DNA from: Rutstroemia sp. NJR-2017a BVV2
Lineage: Eukaryota > Ascomycota > Leotiomycetes > Helotiales > Rutstroemiaceae
Assembly: GCA_002946415.1 (NCBI GenBank)
Contig: NJPS01000079.1
Span: 1,054,001-1,118,000, forward strand
DNA length: 64,000 nucleotides
Direction of reading: 5' to 3'
Part shown: positions 45,654 through 57,705 of the stretch, in pieces
How positions within the stretch are numbered: the first letter of the stretch is position 1
How the letters are laid out: each line of letters starts with the position of its first letter
Position numbers and translations under genes: made by a program
The notes under the pieces: model-generated
Databases searched by the model: none
What the model was told of the DNA's origin: nothing
Seen by the model: the letters and a program-made list of their open reading frames with translations, nothing else

Positions 45654-48600
45654 ATATTGATGTTATCAGCGAGACAGCCAGTTCAGGATGTTAGCCAGAG
45701 AGTTTTAGATAATAAATTATCTTCCTTGCTAGATGATATTCTTCGCCCTCCGTGAGAACAATGCGAACTTGTAGGTCTTGATGTCTCGTACATAGGGTTA
45801 GAACAGTCAGCAAAAAACCCGATTTCGTTTCCACTCAAACTCACCAATATGTATGCAACCAAGGCGATCCCTCTACTATAGCAACGCCTTGTCGATACGA
45901 GAGCGACAAAGGGAAAGCCTCGAGTCGCGCTTTAAATTGTTATGAGCTATAGATTGACCGGAAGATGGCGAAAGATGGCGGCAATGACCCAGGTGTTAAA
46001 TATGCTATCGACGTGAAGGTGCAAATTGTTCGGATAAGGAGGCTAACCCATATTTTTTAAACATCGAAGATAAGATTGTCAGAGAGGAGTGAAAGGTGAA
46101 GAATCATGCTCTCGTGGACGTCAAGAATGGGTGACTGAGAATATACCATTCTCCTTCTCAGTTCTATCAAGCAGGGAACAGGTTGTAACAGCATATATGA
46201 TGTGTGTTGCGAAGAGAGCCTGATGTTGTCCGAATCCAATCTTCATTGATCGGCGTTATTTTAGGCCTCGGCCCGTCCAATGCGAGATGTCCCCCGATGC
46301 TCCCGACTCCCCAGGAGCCCGACGAGCCGCCGAGCTACCCAAAGAAAGGATACATATAGAATGTGGAGTAGATCCCTAGCAGCATATCCGAACCGAAAGT
46401 GGACGACAGCCCTTTCCATCGCAACCAACAATCTATCAAATCACGAGGTACTACCGATTCTACGATTACGAGAAGTATCATTACATAAGTACTGTATATC
46501 CATCCTTATCCGGTATGGAATCCAATAAACACTATGGGTCTTCTCTAGTTTTCTCCAGAAGAATGTTTAATGAGGAGAGGAGTTGGGATTGCTTAAGCTG
46601 ACAATATTAGATCTTGAGACCCACTTTCCGCCCCAAACATTGACAGCTGATCTCTTGGTAAGAGTCCGAGCACTGGATTAGGAGTTGAAACACCATCTAT
46701 GCTTCGTAGAAGCAGATCAGCTCCCTATTACTTTGGGTTCCTGCTGGGCAAAAACATGAAAAAGAAAAACATTTCTTCCGGCAGTTGTCTACTCGCCATT
46801 CCTCCAAAAGCAGACGGGGCTGATAGATCAACGAAAAAGAAACTACAAATTAGATTCCAGAATTCCGGTCCTGAATTCGATTCAGGGAGTGGCAAGAATA
46901 TGCATATTTGTTTTGGATCCCTACAAACTAACACCTACCAATAGAACAAGAGTTCTTCGAGAGAGGGTCTAGCCAAGTTCGTTGTGATAACCCGACCACT
47001 TGGTTCATGTGCATCTCTGGAGAATGAGCCGTTGATAACTGCTAGTCCAGGCCCTTAACTTTTAAGTTGGGGACCTATATCAACGATAGTTATACAGCAA
47101 ACCGGAGTATCTGCTCCTTCTGGTGAGGGGAACGCTTCATATGCCACGCTGAGATCTGTAGTTGACACCTTCAAATATCCATAGGGCGGGCACTAAGCAC
47201 ATCATAAACTATGTTGAAGGAGTTAAACTACGGGCTACTTATTTTTAATGGATGAGATTGAAAAAAAGAATGCAAGCGGGCAATTTCCGGAAGACCCCTA
47301 TTTTATATGACTTCCCTCTATCCCCTTACTTGCCGTGTGTGCGTATCACGGTTGAGGCGATACAAAGCTCTACCGGCACGGCAGCTACTCAATTACAGAT
47401 CCGCAACAGCAGAATCAGCAATGGTATGCACCACATCCTACATTGGCCTTAGATAGATCATTAGTGCCCACACGTGCTGATGCTGTCAAATGAGGAGGGA
47501 AAGGGAGCGGATGGTCTGCGCTCATGGTTATGTGGGTCTATTGTTTGGTTGCTGAGGAAGCTATCTGTCCCGAGCAGCGAGAAACAGTCTAAGGTTACGA
47601 GTCTCGAGCGAGTTCACACTAGAACATCAAACTAATTTCTTTATCGGTTCCATACCTGGAGAAAGATCATCCAAGAGTAGAGTGCAGTGTTTGCTTGTAG
47701 TCTTTCGACATTGCCACAATTGCACCCCATTCGAAGATATGAACAACGGAATAGCCAGCAATTGCATCCAGCCGCTTAATAACATCTCTCACGACCATCG
47801 ACTTTGCACCAGAGTTAAGTGTAGATAATAGTTGATGAATCAAACAATCTCCCCACTGAACCCGGCGGTATTGTACTAAGATTAATCCCTATCCGACCTG
47901 ATCTAGTCTCTGTCCCTCTTAGAATGTTCGATAGGTAATCAAGATCGGATCGGTGTACAAAGCACAATTTCGTAATGCTATTTCACTCTGTATAACAAAT
48001 TTCAGTTACAAAACAATGATGAGCCTGGACCCTTACCCGAAGGTGGAGGTGGTTCCGACTACCCCACAGGAAATTAACTAGTGCCTGGTTGTCATTACAT
48101 TATCCACCATTGCTTGTCAGCCGTGTTTATTCTTGCTATTTCGCTTGCCTTTATCTGCGCTCGCGCCAGCATTGCCTCCTTTCCCATACTTTCGGGACGA
48201 TGTGTTACACACAACTGGAACCACTCCCTGAGCCGGGTCACTGACTCATGAATGGTGAATTCGCAACTTTCTTGATCTGCATCACCCCATTTGGTATTTG
48301 CTTTTATTTCTGGGCGGTTACACGAGGATCTTGCATTGAAAAGCTTCGATTCTCTTAATCTCTTGGCGACATCAAGACACTAATGCATTGGCATTTGAGG
48401 TTCAACTAACAATCCCGCTGCGACCTGGTGACGCTGAACATACCATGATCGACAAGATCCATGCATTGGGATTTCGGCAGTGGCGATCCATGGAGAATTG
48501 CATCAGCTTTCTATCAACTAGAGCTGCCAATTGCCTCTCTAAACTAAATGGCCAGAATAGCTTAGTTGAGTGTGCAGCAAACATCTTCATATATTATTCC

Positions 48601-48732
48601 TCAAGCACCCCAAAGACTGGTCGTGATACTCCGCAGTAATTCTCTCCTGATCTACACAAAGCGTGTGATAGTTTACTATCCGCTTCACTTCAAACTTAAT
48701 ACTTGGTTTTTCACATTCGGATACCTTTCAAG
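45654..48732. other. Gene-poor region, about 3 kb
   Basis: No frame over 83 codons and none with a protein pattern, on either strand. Some short fragments (46699-46944, 48388-48639) look vaguely peptide-like. No terminal repeats, transposase motifs or C-to-T-biased AT islands typical of repeat-induced mutation are evident by eye. Promoter of the rhodopsin-domain gene lies at its right end. Confidence 0.45.
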
Positions 48733-50036
48733 ATGGGGGATTCCCGAGCGCCAGAAATTGCCGGCGTCGCAATCGCTTCGTTAGTTATCTCGATGATAGG
48801 AACCTCGCTCCGGATTTATTGTCGTGCTTTCGTGATTAAAGCTTTCGCGGCAGATGACTGGCTTGCTGTAGCAGCGCAGGTGTGTATATCTTCGTCCGCA
48901 CAAATTCACAAGTACTCTCCTAACCTGCGTAGATCTCTTTCATTATCTATATTGCCCATGTGCTCACTGGAATTCACTATGGCACTGGACAACATTATGT
49001 CGATATTCCAGTTGAAAACTTCTCACGAGCAATGCAGGTACGATGCCTTGTAATGTTATCCTCATGAAATCTTCTAACGAAGTATAGGCTTGGTGGACAT
49101 GCGAGCCACTTTATGTTTTATCCAACATGGCACTCAAAGCCAGTATTGCAATCTTCTTGCTACGACTTTGTGTATTAAAGATCCATAAAATTATTATTTG
49201 GACTGTCTTCATTGTTACGGAAGTTTATAGTCTTTTCTTCTTCATACTATTTGTACTACAATGCCGACCTACCTCATACTTCTGGGATCGATACAAATTA
49301 CACGCTGGCACTGGAAGCTCATCCAAAGGAACCTGTATCGAGGGGCCCCTGGTATCAAACTGTTTCATTGGATATTCTGGTATCTCTTGTGTCACCGATT
49401 GGACTTTCAGTATCCTTCCTATCTTCTTGATCTGGAACTTGCAGATGAATCAAAGAACGAAGACATCTGTGATACTTGTGTTGGCAGCAGGCGCTCTGTA
49501 TGTCTTCCTCATCTTGTTCTCTGAAATCCATACTAACTATTCAAAGTGCATCGAGCGCAACTATCGTTCGACTCCCATATCTTCAGACTCTCAATGATGT
49601 CGACGATTTCCTCTATTCTACCGCCGGTGTAGCGATCTGGTCTACCCTCGAAACTGGTATCGGAATTACAGCCTCGTCACTAGCTACACTCCGACCATTA
49701 TTTCAGAACTTCTTCGGCATTTCATCTACTGGCCCAAGCGGCCAAAGTGATACAAATCGTGGGGGAAAGGGATATATTCGGAGCAAGACCACTGGTAATA
49801 CCGAAGCATTCCAACGACATGAGAATCTTGCAGAGACGGGAGTGATAACTGTCATCGAACATGGTGAAGAATTGATGGATCTTGAGAGAGGTGATCGGAA
49901 AGGAGATAATCATTCGGAGGCTTCCATGTCACTTGCGAGTAACTGCAGCCAGTCCAATCTTGCGAAGGGCAATCAGCAAAGCGATGGCCACTGGAATGTA
50001 ACCATACAGAAGACTGTGGTGCAGACCCATGGGTAA
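48733..50036 (+). CDS. Fungal rhodopsin/SAT4-domain membrane protein (PTH11-like)
   Basis: Model: join(48733..48879,48933..49037,49088..49497,49547..50036), 383 aa, introns of 53, 50 and 49 nt. It belongs to the large fungal seven-helix family (rhodopsin_dom_fungi/SAT4). Landmarks: IAGVAIASLVISMIG (helix 1), RAFVIKAFAADDWLAVAAQ with the usual DDW, HYGTGQHYVDIP, WWTCEPLYVLSNMALKASIA, the CRPTSYFWDRY loop, the DWTFSILPIFLIWNLQMN segment and the ATIVRLPYLQTL helix. The C-terminal 110 residues are polar and cytoplasmic. No CFEM domain is present. Members act as putative receptors or have unknown roles; ligand unknown. It stands alone between two gene-poor stretches. Confidence 0.92.
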
Positions 50037-51118
50037 TACATAAAGGAGAGTTATTTATTTCGTAGTTCTGATATTTAACATGAGGAAATTTGATGCCAAT
50101 TAATGCCCAAATCGTCCCGAACACTGGAATGTGACTATGTTATCTATTCTTCACTTGATATATAACCGAGGGTTTTTATAATCCAAAAATACGATGACGA
50201 GGAAGAAGTATGGAAAATACTTAATCGCTTTGATGTATATCATACTTATGATCTGAGTGAAAAGGGGAGTAACGAAGGAGTGACAAGGGTAGTTCGAGGA
50301 AGAGAAGGGCGGGGGAAGATGAGAATTGCAAAACTAGCAGGATGATGCTATAGAATCTCTGTTTGTATCTGTCTTACGCGTGCTCGATATAGTATATTGG
50401 ATCAATCTTTCACCATTAACAGCAGTGTATTACACTAGTTTTATGCTCGTTAACTTCTCGATGTCTCCAGCCGCCATTATTCATCTCCATTCGCTGTCAA
50501 CCAAAAATATGCAGCGGCTCCTCACATACTCGTCGCACCGTCGCATGGCATGCCTGGAATCGAAGTGAGGCTTCGATTCATGAGAAAACCTGCTGACATT
50601 GGTCCCAAACGAATTACCGAACGGTGGTTGGTGGCCTCAATGGGAGAACGTGGATTGAAGAAACTGGATCTTTATTTTCGTAAAAGCTTTACAAATAATC
50701 TAGAAAAGCTAACAATCAGAACCGAGGATTTTATGAATAGCGTGGGCGGTACAGCGACGTTTGCTAAAGGAAGAGAGCATATATTATTCTAAGCAACAAT
50801 TATACAAATGAAGTCGTCGCGAGGATTAGAAGATATGTCATCGGGTGAATTATTTTCCGCTCCGCTCGCGCCTACCCCGTTCAAGAAGTTGCGACGAAGT
50901 AGGACTTCGTTATCGCGCTTCCTTGATTCTGCGCCTCCTCAAACAAAGTATCACCTTTCTCCTTCTCATCTTGCCGTCAAATAGCGGCCGTTCTTGCCAT
51001 ACTACTTGATCGAGCTTTGCAGCTGCATTTAAAAACTGCCATGCCATGTAAATACTGGACTTTGTTTTAGCAACCATCTACCCACGACTCCTAAAATCAT
51101 CCTCCCCTCTCACCCACG
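50037..51118. other. Intergenic region, about 1.1 kb
   Basis: 3' flank of the rhodopsin-domain gene and promoter of the vacuolar protease gene. An 80-codon frame at 50550-50792 is unconvincing. Confidence 0.5.
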
Positions 51119-54100
51119 ATGAGATGTTATAATCCAACCTCGTTCATACCCATGGCGGTGACTTCGATTATCGTACTAGTATACTTAGCCATCTTCATTC
51201 CATTACTGATTATCCACGAAACTGTCCCTGCTGCGCCAGAAAACCCGACACTATACGATGGCATCAATCTCACAGAAGCATGGCTCGACCTAACGACTTT
51301 GAGCAACGGCTACCATCCATACAACAGTCGCCAGAATGACAACGTTAGGAATTGGCTATTGCAAAGAATTGGAGAGATTCTGGAGCACAATGGAGTTCAA
51401 TACACAACAGAAGGAACGGGGCAACCGACAAGCATTTCGGAATTCAGTCCGCAGTCGGATAACGATTCTGGTATTGTCCCAAGTACCAGACCCTCGAACA
51501 ATATCGACGACAGTGTTACAGAAAGCCATGACGGGCTTCGCACAAGAAAGACCTCGCCGGCCGTCACGGTATTCAATGATTTACTGTCGAACTATTCCAG
51601 CAACGCTCTCACTCGCATCGGAGTCAAAGGTCGCAAGCTTGGAGTGAGTGTGTATTTCGAGGGGATCAATATCATTGTGTATGTGCGCGGACGCGATGAT
51701 GAAGAGGGCGAATGGTGGAAATCTGGATCTGTCAGCGCGACGAGCAAGACCCATGGCAGAGGCGGCGTGATGGTCAATGCCCATTTCGACAGTGTCTCGA
51801 CCGGTTTTGGCGCCACGGATGATGGAGTCGGTGTCATTACTGCTCTCCAACTAATCCGTTACTTCACTACACCGGAAAACCGACCGAATAAAGGATTCGT
51901 TGCGTTGTTCAACAATGGGGAAGAGGATGGTCTTTATGGTGCCAAGGCATTTTTGTCCCATCCCATGGCGAAATTCGTTCATACTTTCCTCAATTTGGAA
52001 GGCGCTGGTGCTGGTGGTCGAGCTACTTTGTTCCGGAGTACGGATACCGAAGTTACTCGCGCATACGGACATGCTAAACACCCATTCGGTACTGTTGTTA
52101 GTTCTGATGCCTTCTCTTCTGGCTTCATAAGAAGTGAGACCGACTACGTTGTGTTCAAAGCTGAAGGGTACCGGGGACTTGACGTTGCGTTTTGGAGGCC
52201 GAGATCTCAATATCATACTGAGCAAGATGATGCCAAGCACACTTCAATTGACTCTGTCTGGCACATGCTGTCCGCTTCAATTGCAACTGTTCGAAGTCTC
52301 ACGTCTGATACTAGCAATACATTTGTAGGACCGCGAGGTGACGACAAAATTGGGAAAGTCAATAACGGCAAAGCTACTGCTGGTGTCTGGTTCGATCTTT
52401 TTGGCTGCGTCTTCGCTGTCTTCTCCTTGCATACCCTCTTTGCATGGTCTTTGACGCTGCTCATCGCATCTCCCTTGATACTCTTTGCGGTATCATATAT
52501 CATCAATCGACAAGACAAGTTCTATTTCTTCACTGGATCCATTAAACCCAGAGGTCATGAGAGCGAAGCAATATCTCTTGGTGGATGGCGGGGCGCCTTC
52601 CGATTTCCGCTCACATTGGCCGTCTCAGGCGCGATCACATTTGGTTGTGCATTTTTGATCAACAAATTCAACCCACTCATAATCTACTCCTCACCCTACT
52701 CTGTATGGAGCATGTCCGCCACCATATTCTTCTCCGTATTCTGGTTCTTGATGGCTGGATGCAACTTCGTGAGACCATCTGCACTACATAGAGGTTATGC
52801 TCTTATGTGGATGTTCCTATTAGGCTGGTTGGTTCTTGTCGCTGGAACTGTCTTCGAAGATCGGTTCAAGGTCAGCGGTGGCTACTTGTTTCTTTTCTAC
52901 GAGGCTGCTATATTTCTCGCCACATTGATCGCTCTCTGCGAACAATTCGCTCTGCCAACCAAAACATCGGTCATCGAAGCATTGCATGATGAACACGAGC
53001 CTGTTCAGGATTCCCAGCCTATCACAAGTTCTGATGGGGCCGTGGGCAACAGCGACGAGGCTGTGGAAGAAGCGGATGCGACCGAGACGACCCCTTTGGT
53101 TGGCAGAATTAGCCATCGTTCATCCATTAACACCACCTTTGCCAACCGTTATCGACAAATCGTTCCAGAATCATATGACGGGCCTAACGACAAAGAAAAC
53201 CATAAAAGACATGCTTATGGCGACGAACAGGAATGGTCTTCGAAACTACCTACATGGACATGGCTTTTACAGTTCTTGTTAATAGGTCCCTTCATACTAG
53301 TTGTTCTCGGTCAAGTTGGTCTTTTCCTCGTCGCTGCTATTAATCAGACTGGTACCGACGGCAGCGTTCTCCTTGTACCATACCTTTTTGTCGCAATATT
53401 CTCGATCCTGTTGCTTTTGCCGGTCACTCCTTTCATTCATCGTCTAACACATCATTTACCAACATTTTTCTTCTTGGTCTTCATCGGCACCTTGATCTAC
53501 AACCTTGTAGCTTTCCCATTCTCGGCAAACAATCGCTATAAGGCATACTTCCAGCAGACGGTTGATCTTGATAGTGGCATCAACACAGTTACACTTGTCG
53601 GTATCGAGGATTATATTCGCGAAATCATCTCAGCGATTCCGAGTGCCTCGGGTCAGAAGATTGAATGCACCACGAACCCAAAGATTCGCTCAGGCCTAAG
53701 CTTCTGCTCATACGAAGGACTGCCGCCAAAGGTCGTAGACAATGTGGTTGATGGTGTTCCTCCTGAGAAAGAATACACGGAATGGCTCCAATTCAACACG
53801 ACTCGTGTTCCAGGTGAAAACAAAGCCACGTTCCACATTCTTGGCCAAGAAACTCGTGCATGTGTGCTCCGTTTCGATGATCCATTCATAGAGTTTAAGG
53901 TCCACGGCTCAGCAAAAAGTGAGGAGCGGTGGGATGACGTTCCAGACAGTGGAAGCGACCAAATCAAGCTTTGGCATCGCGACTGGAACAAGCCATGGGA
54001 TGTCGATGTCGAATGGCCGATTGGCGATGACAAGAGACCTGGTGAAGAAGGCCGAACTGGACAAGTTGTTTGCTTGTGGAGTGATCATAATACTCCTGGT

Positions 54101-54205
54101 GCGATACCGGCATTGGATGAAGCGCAGCGATTTGCGCCTGAGTGGACTAGCATTGTGAAGTTGTCTGATGGATTGGTGGAAGGAAGTAAGAGGTTCATTG
54201 TCTAA
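51119..54205 (+). CDS. PFF1: Vacuolar membrane protease, M28 family (Pff1)
   Basis: An intronless 1028-aa frame. After a short N-terminal tail comes one membrane span (about 15-35), then a lumenal M28 zinc peptidase domain. Metal and catalytic motifs: MVNAHFDSVSTGFGATDDGVG at about 219-239 (His and Asp ligands), NNGEEDGLYGAKAF near 265 (Glu pair), NLEGAGAGG, and SQYHTEQDDAKHTS near 363 (His ligand). About eight further membrane spans (410 on) are split by a polar acidic loop (residues about 630-700). A conserved lumenal C-terminal domain closes the protein. This is the architecture of yeast Pff1 (YBR074W) in the vacuole. Length fits well. ATG context is normal and no earlier in-frame ATG exists. 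No oddities. Confidence 0.97.
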   Translation: MRCYNPTSFIPMAVTSIIVLVYLAIFIPLLIIHETVPAAPENPTLYDGINLTEAWLDLTTLSNGYHPYNSRQNDNVRNWLLQRIGEILEHNGVQYTTEGTGQPTSISEFSPQSDNDSGIVPSTRPSNNIDDSVTESHDGLRTRKTSPAVTVFNDLLSNYSSNALTRIGVKGRKLGVSVYFEGINIIVYVRGRDDEEGEWWKSGSVSATSKTHGRGGVMVNAHFDSVSTGFGATDDGVGVITALQLIRYFTTPENRPNKGFVALFNNGEEDGLYGAKAFLSHPMAKFVHTFLNLEGAGAGGRATLFRSTDTEVTRAYGHAKHPFGTVVSSDAFSSGFIRSETDYVVFKAEGYRGLDVAFWRPRSQYHTEQDDAKHTSIDSVWHMLSASIATVRSLTSDTSNTFVGPRGDDKIGKVNNGKATAGVWFDLFGCVFAVFSLHTLFAWSLTLLIASPLILFAVSYIINRQDKFYFFTGSIKPRGHESEAISLGGWRGAFRFPLTLAVSGAITFGCAFLINKFNPLIIYSSPYSVWSMSATIFFSVFWFLMAGCNFVRPSALHRGYALMWMFLLGWLVLVAGTVFEDRFKVSGGYLFLFYEAAIFLATLIALCEQFALPTKTSVIEALHDEHEPVQDSQPITSSDGAVGNSDEAVEEADATETTPLVGRISHRSSINTTFANRYRQIVPESYDGPNDKENHKRHAYGDEQEWSSKLPTWTWLLQFLLIGPFILVVLGQVGLFLVAAINQTGTDGSVLLVPYLFVAIFSILLLLPVTPFIHRLTHHLPTFFFLVFIGTLIYNLVAFPFSANNRYKAYFQQTVDLDSGINTVTLVGIEDYIREIISAIPSASGQKIECTTNPKIRSGLSFCSYEGLPPKVVDNVVDGVPPEKEYTEWLQFNTTRVPGENKATFHILGQETRACVLRFDDPFIEFKVHGSAKSEERWDDVPDSGSDQIKLWHRDWNKPWDVDVEWPIGDDKRPGEEGRTGQVVCLWSDHNTPGAIPALDEAQRFAPEWTSIVKLSDGLVEGSKRFIV

Positions 54206-54918
54206 ATTATTTGAAATGTGAATAGTGTAATGGCGTCAGGTTCTTTTTGGATTTGGGCGATAGGCGCTGCAGGCATTAGTTGTTCCTAATCGGGTGGTCA
54301 TGAGTGTAATGCACAGAATGCGTCCATGAGTCAAGGAGAGATTGCTGTACTGTATGGAAATTGATGAGTCAATAACAATATCCTCTTGCTCGATGATTGC
54401 CATCAACTGTGATTACTTTGCGATGCAGGTTACGAAGCTAGGGTCCGGCTTTTAGACTGCGCTTCCTACTTTGGCCGCAGTGTTTCAATCCCGGTGCAAC
54501 GAAGACAATCATATGAACAGAAATGCTGCGCGTGAATTATCACCGGAAATGCCAGTGCGAGAAATTGGTGAGGAAGTGTTTGATGGAATACATACAATTT
54601 TTGACTCACTGCCTAGATTGAACGAAGTGCAGGGGTCCGAACCCCATCACGAGCTTCGTATAAAAGCTCCGCCTGATGAGTACATGTTTCAGTGCTCATG
54701 TGATCATGACTATGTTTTTCTATTAAAGTGTGGTTTATATCTTCACGGCTTAAGGATATCGAGTGATGTCTAGAATACATAAAGATATCAGATTTCCACT
54801 TATACAAACCCTTTTACACTACCTGGTCGGTTTGCGAGCTGTTCCGAGCACGTTGTAGCAGCACTCGGGTTCTGAAGGTCAGTCTAAAGAAGTATGTGAA
54901 TTGGAAGGTGGATGTTCC
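54206..54918. other. Intergenic region, 713 bp
   Basis: Contains a 100-codon frame (54471-54773) that needs a TTG start; its internal ATG piece is acidic and could be an orphan peptide. A GGGGTCCGAACCCC hairpin near 54.64 kb mimics a tRNA T-arm but has no matching acceptor stem. Confidence 0.4.
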
Positions 54919-56543
54919 ATGAAATATTTGACACCTTATTTCCATTCAAGAACTCTTGACTTTTCGGTCCATACTGCATCGGTATTTTTTGAAATGGAGA
55001 ATACAATCTCACAAACATCCGACATGTCAGAGCCCGAATATCCCAAAAAGGACCCTTCCCCGGCCGAAAGTTGGATCGCCTCTCTGGTCGAGCACAGCAA
55101 GAACTCGGTACACAAAAGGCACTTCTCTGATATTATTGAATTCAAGGATCACCTGTGTGATTCTCGGAGTGAAAAAGAACGTGCTACGAAGTTGTATATG
55201 GTGTCATCCCCGGGAGTAGGAATCGAATACTTGAGGACTTTTGCGTCTCATGCTCAGGTTGAGACCGAGGCGATTGAGTCCCATTTGCTGCGAAGTAGAT
55301 GTAGATTCAGGACGATTAGGAAAGCGAGGGGAGCTTTGGATGAAGAAAGAGGAACTAAGATTTTCGCGCTGGACTATCCTAAGATTGTTATGAGGAGTGT
55401 CGGCAATAGAGATAAGAAAACCAATGTTGATGGAAATGGGACACAAAGGTTTTCGGTACAAATCGATGATCGCAGAGAGATTGTGCTCTGTCGAGTTACT
55501 CTTTGGGCTTCTGGAGGGGAGAATGATAGGGATTCTGGTAAGTAACATTGTCTTATTTACAGATGGCATTGTTCCGAGCATAAACTGATGGCAGCGTAGT
55601 GTTGCTGTTATTGTCTGATGAGCCGCAGGACGAACAATGGCGCCAACCTAGAAATAGAACTTTAAGTGGACATGAAGCTCAGGTACTGCAATCCTTTGGA
55701 ATAGCTTCAGATCATACAACAAGTGTGGGCGAACATGTTCTCAAGGCAGCGACTACCAACATAGAATTAAACTTCAACATACTTCGAGATGTTCTCTCAG
55801 AGTTTTGTATGGAGCATTGGGCGGACTTCCTGGCTGAGTTCCCAGCTTTCGGAACCACTGTGTGGACGTCGGACGAAATCTTCCAGATCAAAGATATGTT
55901 GCGTGCAAATATCCGCATGGAGAAGCTCTGCTTTATTTCTCACTGTCAGACCGACGCAACTCATCTACCGCTTGCAGACCAGGTCCGCCTTGAAGACTGG
56001 TCCTATCTCCTTGAGACTCTCAACCAACGTCTACCTGATTTGATCTCACCCTCCTCAAGTGCGCTTATCACAGCGGAAACAGATATTAGGACGCAGCGCT
56101 GCATAAACCGGATAACATACCTCGGCGCGATCCTCCTGCCTTTCTCTATCGTAGCAGCAATCCTTACGCTAGATGGGGAGTTCGCCCCTGGGAAGTCGAT
56201 GTTCTGGGTCTATTGGGTAGTCGGTGTACCAATCTCAGGTCTGGTTGTGCTAATAATATACGCGGATGGAATTAGGAGGTTGACTTTTGGGGAGTGGGAG
56301 GGGAAAGAGATTGTGGTTGAGGAGGATAATGGGGGGAATGAATCTGTGCTAGATTATGGAAGACCTCTGAGAAGTGGAAAGGGGGAATTTCTCTGGAATG
56401 GTGAAAGGGCTCGGAATACGCATATGCATAGAGAGATTGGTTGGGCGATGGCGTTTGCCAGTATTAGCGGAGTCGACGCTGCGAAGAGGATGATGGCGAA
56501 GCGTCAGCTCGGTGCTACGACAAAGCTGTCGAGAGACATGTAA
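54919..56543 (+). CDS. CorA-like two-helix membrane protein, lacking the GMN signature
   Basis: Model: join(54919..55537,55600..56543), 520 aa, one 62-nt intron. The long cytoplasmic N-terminal part (VEHSKNSVHKRHFSDIIEF, then a helical stretch with NFNILRDVLSEFCMEHW) precedes two membrane spans near the C-terminus: about 377-396 (ITYLGAILLPFSIVAAILTL) and 406-428 (MFWVYWVVGVPISGLVVLI). This is the layout of fungal CorA-like Mg2+-transporter-related proteins. The GMN filter motif expected after the first helix is absent (TLDGEF instead), so Mg2+ transport is doubtful. In-frame ATGs at 54994 and 55024 have better context than 54919, so the start is uncertain (485-520 aa). The C-terminus is Gly/Arg-rich and cytoplasmic. 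Confidence 0.82.
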
Positions 56544-57705
56544 GCAATGACTAAAATGCGCAGCATCGAATATTCGAGATTAGATGAGGCTCAAAGAAAG
56601 TTTCGATCGCTTTCTCCGGAAAAGAAGCTGGGATGTGCTCGACAAGCCCATATCAGTGCACAGCCTGTCCTCCTTGGACCTTGAGCCATCACCAAATCTG
56701 TCAGCGTGACCTTGCCAATGTCAGTTCATGCAGGCTGAGGGCGAAGCAAAATTGATCTTCAACTGCACTGTAACCCATCTTTCATTTGACTGCCGATAAC
56801 GAAACGTTTCATTCAGACCTGCATGATCTGCGGTTGATAACCAAAACGTCACTTGAGATATCCCGCGACTCTGACCTTCACAGCCCCCAATCACACAATT
56901 CCTCGTATAAGGGGGCATATTCCGCAGCTTGTGCAACAATGACCGAAGGCTGTCTCTCAATAGAACGTCGATCGCGATCTTGAGCGTCGGCAGCGTGGTT
57001 CGCGAACTGGTTCGCATGTAGTTCGCACTTTTTTCTTTGCTTTGGTGCGGCTCCTGTTACGGTGAAGGGGTTTCATGGAAGGATTGAGAACCTGGGATCT
57101 CGCTGCCGTCTCATTACAGATTCGGATTTAGAGAATGCCCCCAACTTCATCGGTGACTACTTCAGTTCAGATGATTATTAGCAGGGTTGAGGGTTCAAAA
57201 CCGAGATGCGCTGTCAACTTTGTGTGACTTTGGTATGAAAGCCCGATCTTTTACTTTCGGTGACGATTAAGTTCGAGTGATATTATTGAATGAATATGGA
57301 TAAATATATTGTTGAGCCTCAGTGGCTGCTTACGATCATGCGATGCTGAGGTGTCGAAAGAGGGGTAATGAGGGGGCTGCGGATACATTATCTTGAACTG
57401 GAAACCTTAGACATTTGGGCTTGCAGCAGGCCTTTTCGTGAGGCACTTTTTCTAGAAGATTGATACATGAAATTATAAAGTAGATAATAGAGGCTAAGTA
57501 AATAACAAAGAAATTGCCGAAGCAGTCGTGATTCGTTAATTCGTCAGTCGTTTGAGCTGTGCTTGTTTGGAACATCTTAAGATATACGCGCCTACCTAGT
57601 ACCCATATAACCAAATCCTAAAGAAATCAATGGAAAGTAGCATAGGAATTTAGCTGAGCCTTCTCAACCCCACGTGGGGCGAATTCAACAAGAAAGATAT
57701 CACAG
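56544..57705. other. Convergent intergenic region, about 1.2 kb
   Basis: 3' flanks of the CorA-like and DUF6594-type genes. Short patternless frames only. Confidence 0.5.

Noticed and set aside
54630..54650. Hairpin resembling a tRNA T-arm (GGGGTCCGAACCCC)
   Set aside because: No acceptor, D or anticodon stems fit around it.
54471..54773. 100-codon plus-strand frame between PFF1 and the CorA-like gene
   Set aside because: TTG start and no clear family; the internal ATG peptide is short.
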